A stretch of DNA of 64,000 nucleotides from Panorpa germanica. Taxonomy: Eukaryota; Arthropoda; Insecta; Mecoptera; Panorpidae. The stretch covers positions 13,341,807 to 13,405,806 of the forward strand of contig OY783206.1 of the NCBI GenBank assembly GCA_963678705.1, read 5' to 3'. Shown here in pieces: positions 57,666 through 64,000 of this stretch (within the stretch, counting starts at the first letter, position 1; each line of letters begins with the position of its first letter). The notes below the pieces were generated by a model. That model ran no database searches and was not told the origin of the DNA. It saw only the letters and a list, made by a program, of their open reading frames with translations. Made by a program: the position numbers and the translations under genes.

Positions 57666-60600
57666 ATCAAAGACAACAATTTTTGGAATTTGGCAACGTT
57701 GCCAATAACAATTTTGCACAGCCCAGTAAATCATTTGGTGAAATGTCTTACAGTACGTTTTGTTCATTTCACCTCAAATTCTCTATGAATTTGAAGTAGA
57801 AGAGAAGTCACTCGGACTCCTAATTCATTTCACTGCGCTTTATACTTTTTAAAATAATATATTTTATTAGTTAAAGCAAAGTGCTTTTATTGGGTAGTGT
57901 TAATAAATAGATATTTGATATTTAGAAAATTTACTTCAATCTTTTGAAGTTATATCACGTGACTTTTTAGTTGATAGTTTTATATTTAAGAGATCTGAAT
58001 TAATGATACCTGCTCAAAGGTTGACTGATTGCTGATACAAATGTAGTTAATAATGTAATATACGAGTATATGTATATCATATTTTTTGTAATGCATTATA
58101 TAAAAACCCAATAAAATATAATAATCAAATATCTGGGAATAATCATTTGTATGCCTTGAGTTTTGGATTACATTTTGAGAAACAATTTCTTTAAAGTAAA
58201 TAATTGTTACAGAAACCTTTCTGTTGTTTGAAATATAATGACGTCATTTATTTTATAAGGTAATATTGACAAATGGAAAAGTTTACTGTTGGTGAGCTGT
58301 TAAATTGTTCACATAATGTTACATATTAAGATAATATATTTGAAAAGAGTTTCGATTCGTATTTATCTATATAAGATAAATGCAAGGTAAAATTTATTTT
58401 CACACTTTTTACTGTAAACCTTATTAATTTATGTTTTTAACAGTGCTCAGCACTCGCTCCTAATCATCTCTAACCCCATCTCTTCGCGCCGCTACTGTAC
58501 TCAAATTTCGCATTTCTAATTATTAATGTTTTTATATCTATTTCCTATTCTTTATGTCTATATTCATTTTACTAGAGCAATTGTTGAAAAATTGTCTGTT
58601 AGTGAAAATCATTCTACAGAGAGGCAAAAATAAAATAGAAAATGTAGGGACCTTCCATACATTATAGAAGCTCAAAATAAAAGAAAGAAATCGAGATATT
58701 TAAGTTTGTTTGCGTTTTTTAATTATGTATTTTTCTAATCATAACATTGTATTTTGTACTGAAGAACAATTATATAGAATTCGTTATCTACAGAAGACCC
58801 CTAGACTGTATGTTCATAGTATCCAAAAGTTTATATCTGCTACAGTATTATATAACCGACAGAGGAGTATAATAAAGTTATACATTAGTTCAGACATTCA
58901 GAATTTGTTAAATATTTTTACTTTTATTATCTTATTTTGAAAATTTAGGTAAAAGAATTTGCATTAGTTTGTAAATTACAACTCTTTTACAAAGATATAT
59001 TTATTATTCAAGGCTGTATAAGTTCTTAAGGGGGATCGTTGAATATATATGGTATTTTTTTAAAAGAAACTGTTAAGCCCGATCCCCGAAGCAAAGTATA
59101 TGTACACACATAACCATAAACTTCTCAGACGGCAACGCCACCATATAAACTGCCAACATAGTAGAAGGTATCGGTTTTAGTACACTCAAGAGAAGTGCCA
59201 TTTTCAAAGATTCCCGTCAAGCTTTTCAGGCATTCGTGGCCTGTTTATTAACTATCTCCTGTCAAACTTTCTTTGAAATGTGAAATGTTTTCTTTAAAAT
59301 GTAAAGGAGGTGTACGTCCTTAATTTTTCACAGGATAGCTAATGCAACCCTTAAAGTGACGTCTCAGTTTCAGGTAATTTGCATACAAAAGTTATTGCAT
59401 TCGTTATTTTGTCGAAATTTGTAAAGAAAGAATATTGTGAAAGCTGTAAAATTAATAACCCTTTTAAAATAATTTCTAACTCAAGGTAAATTTAAGTTTG
59501 GAATTCCGACCTTGTAAACCAGAGCCGCACAAATTTACCTTACTTTATTTTGTAAATTAAGTACATAATGAATTTAACCCAGAAAACATAACTCTTATTC
59601 AGGGTCGAACTCGAAGACACAGCAGTCAGTATCAAGCTATTAAATAAAATGTGACAAACATTGTTCTAAATTGCAAGCAGGTTGTGCGGCCCAGCAGCTG
59701 AAGAAGAGTTGCATTTGCCTAACTAATCTCTCCCATTTCTCCATTATCTTATTGCAATCTTGTACGACACAGCCTCTGTACTCTGTGCGAATAAGTGTGG
59801 CCCCCGTTATCTTTACACTATTTGAATATGTGCCGTATAGAACATTTTCAAAATCCGACCTTAACTTTCTTCAATTTGGTACTTGTACCATTTTCTAAAT
59901 ATGTTGCAGAATGTGTTATAATTTCGACGAAGCAATTGTAACTGGACTTTATCAAAAACCAATTATGACTAGATACAATTGATTTCCACTTGGGCAATGG
60001 CTGCAGAAGTGTTAATCAGGCTCTGCTAATATTACTGTAAGATGTCATCTATATTGTTATGTTATGAGAGGTCCAATGTTCAAGCTGCGAGTCTTATCAA
60101 CTATACGAGTATATGCGTATTAAAATAACGTTCGGAAAGGATTCGATCCCAGATCTTCTGTTTAGTACACAGCTGCTGTCACGCTTGCTGACACGATCTC
60201 TTACTGATAAATTATACTAATTTTTAATCATAGACAAGTACTAGTTGCCTAGGTCGTTGGACAAAGAGGTGTTTTCTGTGACATTCCTAAGCCTATTCCT
60301 TGGCACTGCGCAACATAATATGAGCTATGACGTAGGCTCATCTGCCGTAAGTTTTCTATCACCGTTCCACAGTCTTACGTTACCTACACATTACGCTACC
60401 TGAACTATAAACCATACCAGAAATTCTTTTCTTTTTCAATGAAAGGGTATAACTTTGAAGGATATGCAAATAAAACAGTAAATGACCTCGCAGGATTTGT
60501 AAATGGTGCAAAAATGTTTTATGGTTTTATAACTAAACATGAAATATCTTTAGAGGAATTTTATGTTAATGGCTTGAAATATAAATATTTAATAAAATAT

Positions 60601-61499
60601 ATCAGGCATGGACTATATTGGACAAATATCAGTCCTTGGTAATGTGGAGTCCATGAAATTAAAATCATAAACAGGGCCGCTCTGAAAGAATTATTAGTAG
60701 ATGCGAGATGCGAGGCGGTTCCACTAATTCAAAGATTCTCCGGAGTGTTGTCCACCCCCCTTAGGGAAGCCTATAACCACCGCGCTTAACGAGCATAATA
60801 CGTTTCAGAATCTTACTCGTTAAGCGAAACAGTTTTCTCACACAAATTAATGTAAAATACGATAATACTTTCCACGCCGAAAAAATACTCAAAATATTTT
60901 GTACAAAGTTTATTCAAAGAGAATTATATAAAGAGTATATACAATGTTAGGAACGTGATTAATCTTCCTCTTCTATCGCGGAAGGAACGAATCTGGAATG
61001 ACATCAGCTCTGGGCTGTGTTCTTCCACAGGCTCATCGATATCTCCACTCCCATGATCTTGCCAAAGACACAATCTCGTTGACTACATCTTGAGGCAGAA
61101 AGTGATATTTCCAAAACTATCTGAGAGTGAGATTGGTCATTTAGTCACCTTAAAACAACGCTCAAAAACGCGTTGTGTAGAGCTTCTAAAAGTTAGAAAT
61201 AACATTATTCTACATTTTATTTCTATCGTGTTTTCGTTCATTTAAAAAAAAATTGACAATTTTCAAAATAATAGAAAATATATTAAGCAAGATTCTAAAA
61301 ATTGAGTTCATTTAATTGAAATTAGATTAGCTTTAGCATTTTTCTCACGGTCCAATTATTAATAATAGATAATATTTTTGAATATTTTCCCCCCACCATT
61401 AATATTTTTGCAAAATATGAAACAGAAACCCTTTTATGTCTCAGGTTTAAATATTCATCCTGATTGGTCGTAAACTGAATGGCTTAAGTGACCATTGGG
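57666..61499. repeat. A3 3' flank and A3-B3 spacer
   Basis: Same layout as units 1 and 2: the 173-bp insert at 57722-57894, then the short frames (58710-58940, 59671-59898, 60439-60642). At 59270-59430 it matches the junction side of unit 2 (39600-39960) rather than the unit 2 spacer, a sign of past exchange between copies. Confidence 0.55.
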
Positions 61500-61536
61500 T
61501 ATTATAAACGCACTGTATTTTGAAAAAAAATCATTT
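61500..61536 (+). promoter_or_regulatory. B3 core promoter with a one-base change in the TATA box
   Basis: Reads TATTATAAAC where B1 and B2 read TATATAAAC. A usable TATAAA remains at 61503-61508, 30 bases before the predicted +1 (61533, TCATTT). The exon 1 donor is at 61674/61675. Confidence 0.65.
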
Positions 61537-61825
61537 AGTATCTGTTGAAGGGTAGTACACGTCACTCATAGCTCCGCATATTATTCATTGCAAATAAATT
61601 TTGTGATTTTATTTTAAGTGAAACGCGTGTCAAGTGTGTTCATAAACATTGGATTTTCTATTGCCAGATCAGATGTAAGTATTTTTAAATTTAACTATTA
61701 ATATTGTTTTTTTCTTTTCGTCTCTTCTTAAGTAAATTGTCTCATAGGTGATATATGTAACCAGTATAAATTATTTACTAGAAAAGTACGATTTCTTCAA
61801 TATTTAGGATACTTTATCATGGTTA

Positions 61826-62838
61826 CCCAGTAAACATTTTGGAGTAAATTCTACTTAATTTCTATTACATATCATGAGTTTTTTGTCTGGAACGTGTTCG
61901 TTTTCTATTCAGTCGTTCATAGGAAAGGCCCTCTTTATGACCTAAAGAGATCGCAACGACGGTTCACTGCTGAATTAAAAGCGGAGTCGGTTTATGATTT
62001 ATGACCGGAGTTATAAACTTGACACTAGTAGGGATGGCAGGGGTATAAAACTTAATGGAATTCTACTTTTTAGAGTCTGCAAAATATAAATATTTAAATG
62101 AAGAAATAAATAGATGTAATCTTTAGTACGGCTCGTGATTTTTTTAATGAATATTATTCATCTTCAACAATACTCGTTATATTAGTTTTTTACATTGTTT
62201 TGGTGATTCAAAAATCCACGATCGGCAGGTCTGCGTTAGGTTTAAAACCTCTGTCTTACCCTCGCAGCTTAGAATATTCGTTTAAAAACATTATATTCGG
62301 AGATTGAGGGAGACAGCGTGTGCCTATTACCATTAAAGAAATATTGGTTGAAAAAGGATAGCATATACTTTAAACATACTGTACTGAACGAAATACTATA
62401 CAAGTGTAACGGCGAAAAATATATTTTACTTGTCTAACCGCATCTCGTTTCTCTCTCATATTTGGAATAAATGAGATGAAAGTGAACTTAAAAAAAATAT
62501 ATCCATGTGTGAAAGAAACAGAAATACTTAATGAATGATGTTGGAAAAAGAAAGAATATTATTATGAAAAAAATCTAACAACTAACACAAAATCTGTGAC
62601 AGGTAGAGAATGAATTTTAACTAAAAGCGATTTTTGTGTACCACTTTTGAACTATTAACGAACTTGCTAAGACTACATATATCAGATTTTATTTCACAAA
62701 ATCTTGACAGGTAGGGAATAAATTTGAACTAAAATTGGTTTCTGTGTTGTTGCTTAGAACTTGTAAAGCGTTAGAATAGAATTGTACGAGTGACTCTAAC
62801 TTCACCAAATAGGGCACTTCACCAAATTGTTTACTGGG
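61826..62838 (-). mobile_element. CCCAGTAAAC-family MITE, copy 5, inside B3 intron 1
   Basis: 1013 bp with TA on both sides; same site and orientation as copies 3 and 4. Confidence 0.9.
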
Positions 62839-63112
62839 TATAGACCTATAGGTTTCATTTTAGTCGTTAATATTTCATTATCTCATAGTTCTTCATAGCA
62901 CCTCTTCACCCTTAGTTCTAGATGACACATATCTTAGTTGAGCAGTTCACAAATCATTTTTGATGTAATTTAAAACAATATTCTTTATTTGTACTGAAAG
63001 TGTTTGCTGGCTTTTAGATTTATGCTTTTCATGATATGATTTTACTTTTTTGCACTAAATATATTTATTAATATGTATTTTATTTTACAGATTTCGTTCG
63101 AAAAAAACAACA

Positions 63113-63862
63113 ATGTTTCCATTACGGTCTCCTAATCCTTTACCTGAGGCGTTAGACCTGTCTTGCCCGCGTCGTAGTGATAGTGTGGAAACACACAAAT
63201 CTCCATCCCCGCCGATGAGCTCTCAGTCATCAGAGCAAGGATCTAATAATCCTGAATCTTCCAAAAGTTCCCCTAACGAATACAAACCTACCACTCACAC
63301 GAACAACCATTTTGGTGTTCCCATTGCCAATATGTCAACGTATCCAGGTTTTCTGCCGCTATATCCGAGTATGTTTTTCGATCAGCAGACGCAGAATCAA
63401 TTCTTTGCACATACCGTTGCTCACCAAATGCTCCAAATCGGCACTCCAAAAAGAAACTCCGAAACACCTGAGTCAGAATCGATAACAAGAACTACTAATC
63501 AAAATGTCAGAGCAGTAGCTACTTCGACTTCAACGCCGAACAGTCGTAAAAGAGTTCGTCCTTTTACGAACTACCCAAGAGACCCAGCAGAAAATAATGA
63601 AGCTTATACAAAGTTTCGAGAAGTGGAAATGGCAAAAATAAATGCTTTGAATGGGGGTCAACCCACAGTCACAAACCCCAAAATGCGCCGAACTGTTCCT
63701 TCTAATAAGGTGTCAGAACAAGGATCTTCAGAAGGTGACGCTGATGGGAGTTCCAACCCTATAAAGGATCCAGCTTATTATGAGCGACGAATGAAGAATA
63801 ATGAAGCTGCTAAAAAATCGAGAGACAAAAGAAGAATTAATGAGCACGAATTAGCGAATTAG
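63113..63862 (+). CDS. gt: Giant-like bZIP protein, type B (copy B3), zipper lost by frameshift
   Basis: 249 aa. It follows B1 closely (LDLS/SVET, RPFTNYPRDP, TVTNPKMRR, full basic region with the Giant-like NNEAAKKSRD) but an 8-base duplication, GAATTAGC at 63848-63855 and 63856-63863, shifts the frame so that translation stops at HELAN, just where the zipper starts. The lost zipper codons remain readable in another frame to ~63954. Without a zipper the product should not dimerise, so this is probably a recent pseudogene or a gene for a DLS-bearing, non-dimerising protein. Confidence 0.8.
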   Translation: MFPLRSPNPLPEALDLSCPRRSDSVETHKSPSPPMSSQSSEQGSNNPESSKSSPNEYKPTTHTNNHFGVPIANMSTYPGFLPLYPSMFFDQQTQNQFFAHTVAHQMLQIGTPKRNSETPESESITRTTNQNVRAVATSTSTPNSRKRVRPFTNYPRDPAENNEAYTKFREVEMAKINALNGGQPTVTNPKMRRTVPSNKVSEQGSSEGDADGSSNPIKDPAYYERRMKNNEAAKKSRDKRRINEHELAN

Positions 63863-64000
63863 CCATCCACAATAAATTCTTACATAATGAAGTTGCGATG
63901 CTTCGTGCTGAAGTTAATGCGTTACGAGAGCAATTGAAGAGGCATCAGAATTAGCTTAATTTTTTCCATGTTCCATGTTCTTCAATGGAGTAAAATTATT
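63863..64000 (+). other. Out-of-frame zipper codons and B3 3' UTR, cut by window end
   Basis: Continues the B1-like sequence; the former stop is at about 63952-63954. The unit runs past the window. Confidence 0.7.

Noticed and set aside
27380..63862. A/B pair as a selfish poison-antidote or drive system
   Set aside because: Tempting from the alternating layout and antagonist-like A, but nothing in the sequence shows distortion or toxicity; recorded only as an untested idea.

Overview
This is eukaryotic DNA, almost certainly from an insect. It is AT-rich, its genes have GT-AG introns, and its non-LTR, Helitron, hAT and piggyBac-type repeats are of the kinds usual in insects. The window also holds relatives of the insect gap-gene factor Giant. 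I cannot fix the order; a holometabolous insect is the best guess.

Bases 1-14,115 are the conventional gene region. Four multi-exon genes can be rebuilt by splicing open segments together: an unidentified membrane protein (minus, 2323-3828, 414 aa); mitochondrial methylmalonate-semialdehyde dehydrogenase (minus, 4919-8729, eight exons, 522 aa); a THAP zinc-finger protein (plus, 10938-12850, five exons, 365 aa); and a ZNF511-like protein with three C2H2 fingers (plus, 13147-14115, three exons, 275 aa).

Bases 14,116-25,900 are a transposon-rich interval. It holds a decayed LINE ORF1 with zinc knuckles; a 2.46-kb element with long terminal inverted repeats (TIRs) carrying a broken PIN-like-family gene that is itself hit by a hAT fragment; a piggyBac-type MITE nested in an older MITE; a TA-target MITE beginning CCCAGTAAAC; and a hAT fragment with a perfect 8-bp target duplication.

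Bases ~25,900-64,000 are a tandem array: three ~11-kb units, each with two Giant-like bZIP genes on the plus strand, in the order A1 B1 A2 B2 A3 B3. B genes keep Giant hallmarks: an LDLS/SVET segment, an RPF-YPKDP motif, TVTNPKMRR and a near-canonical basic region. A genes have lost the first three, have a less basic basic region and carry a proline at the basic-zipper fork, but keep zipper spacing. B genes have a clear TATA box, initiator and 5' UTR exon. Each B copy differs: B1 looks intact; B2 has a 315-bp tandem duplication over its splice acceptor and start codon plus two extra residues at the fork; B3 has an 8-bp duplication that removes the zipper. Units are joined by a repeated block derived from the LINE remnant. 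Unit 1-2 is enlarged by a PIN-like/CXC-encoding transposon (2.19 kb, TTA target duplication) and by two head-to-tail Helitrons, the first carrying LINE reverse-transcriptase debris. Comparing units gives filled and empty sites for several of these insertions, so their order can be read off.

The two main leads are the A/B Giant-like array, which may pair a normal repressor with a weakened-basic-region partner, and the long-TIR elements whose only recognisable protein is a PIN-like nuclease-fold protein with a cysteine-rich CXC segment.
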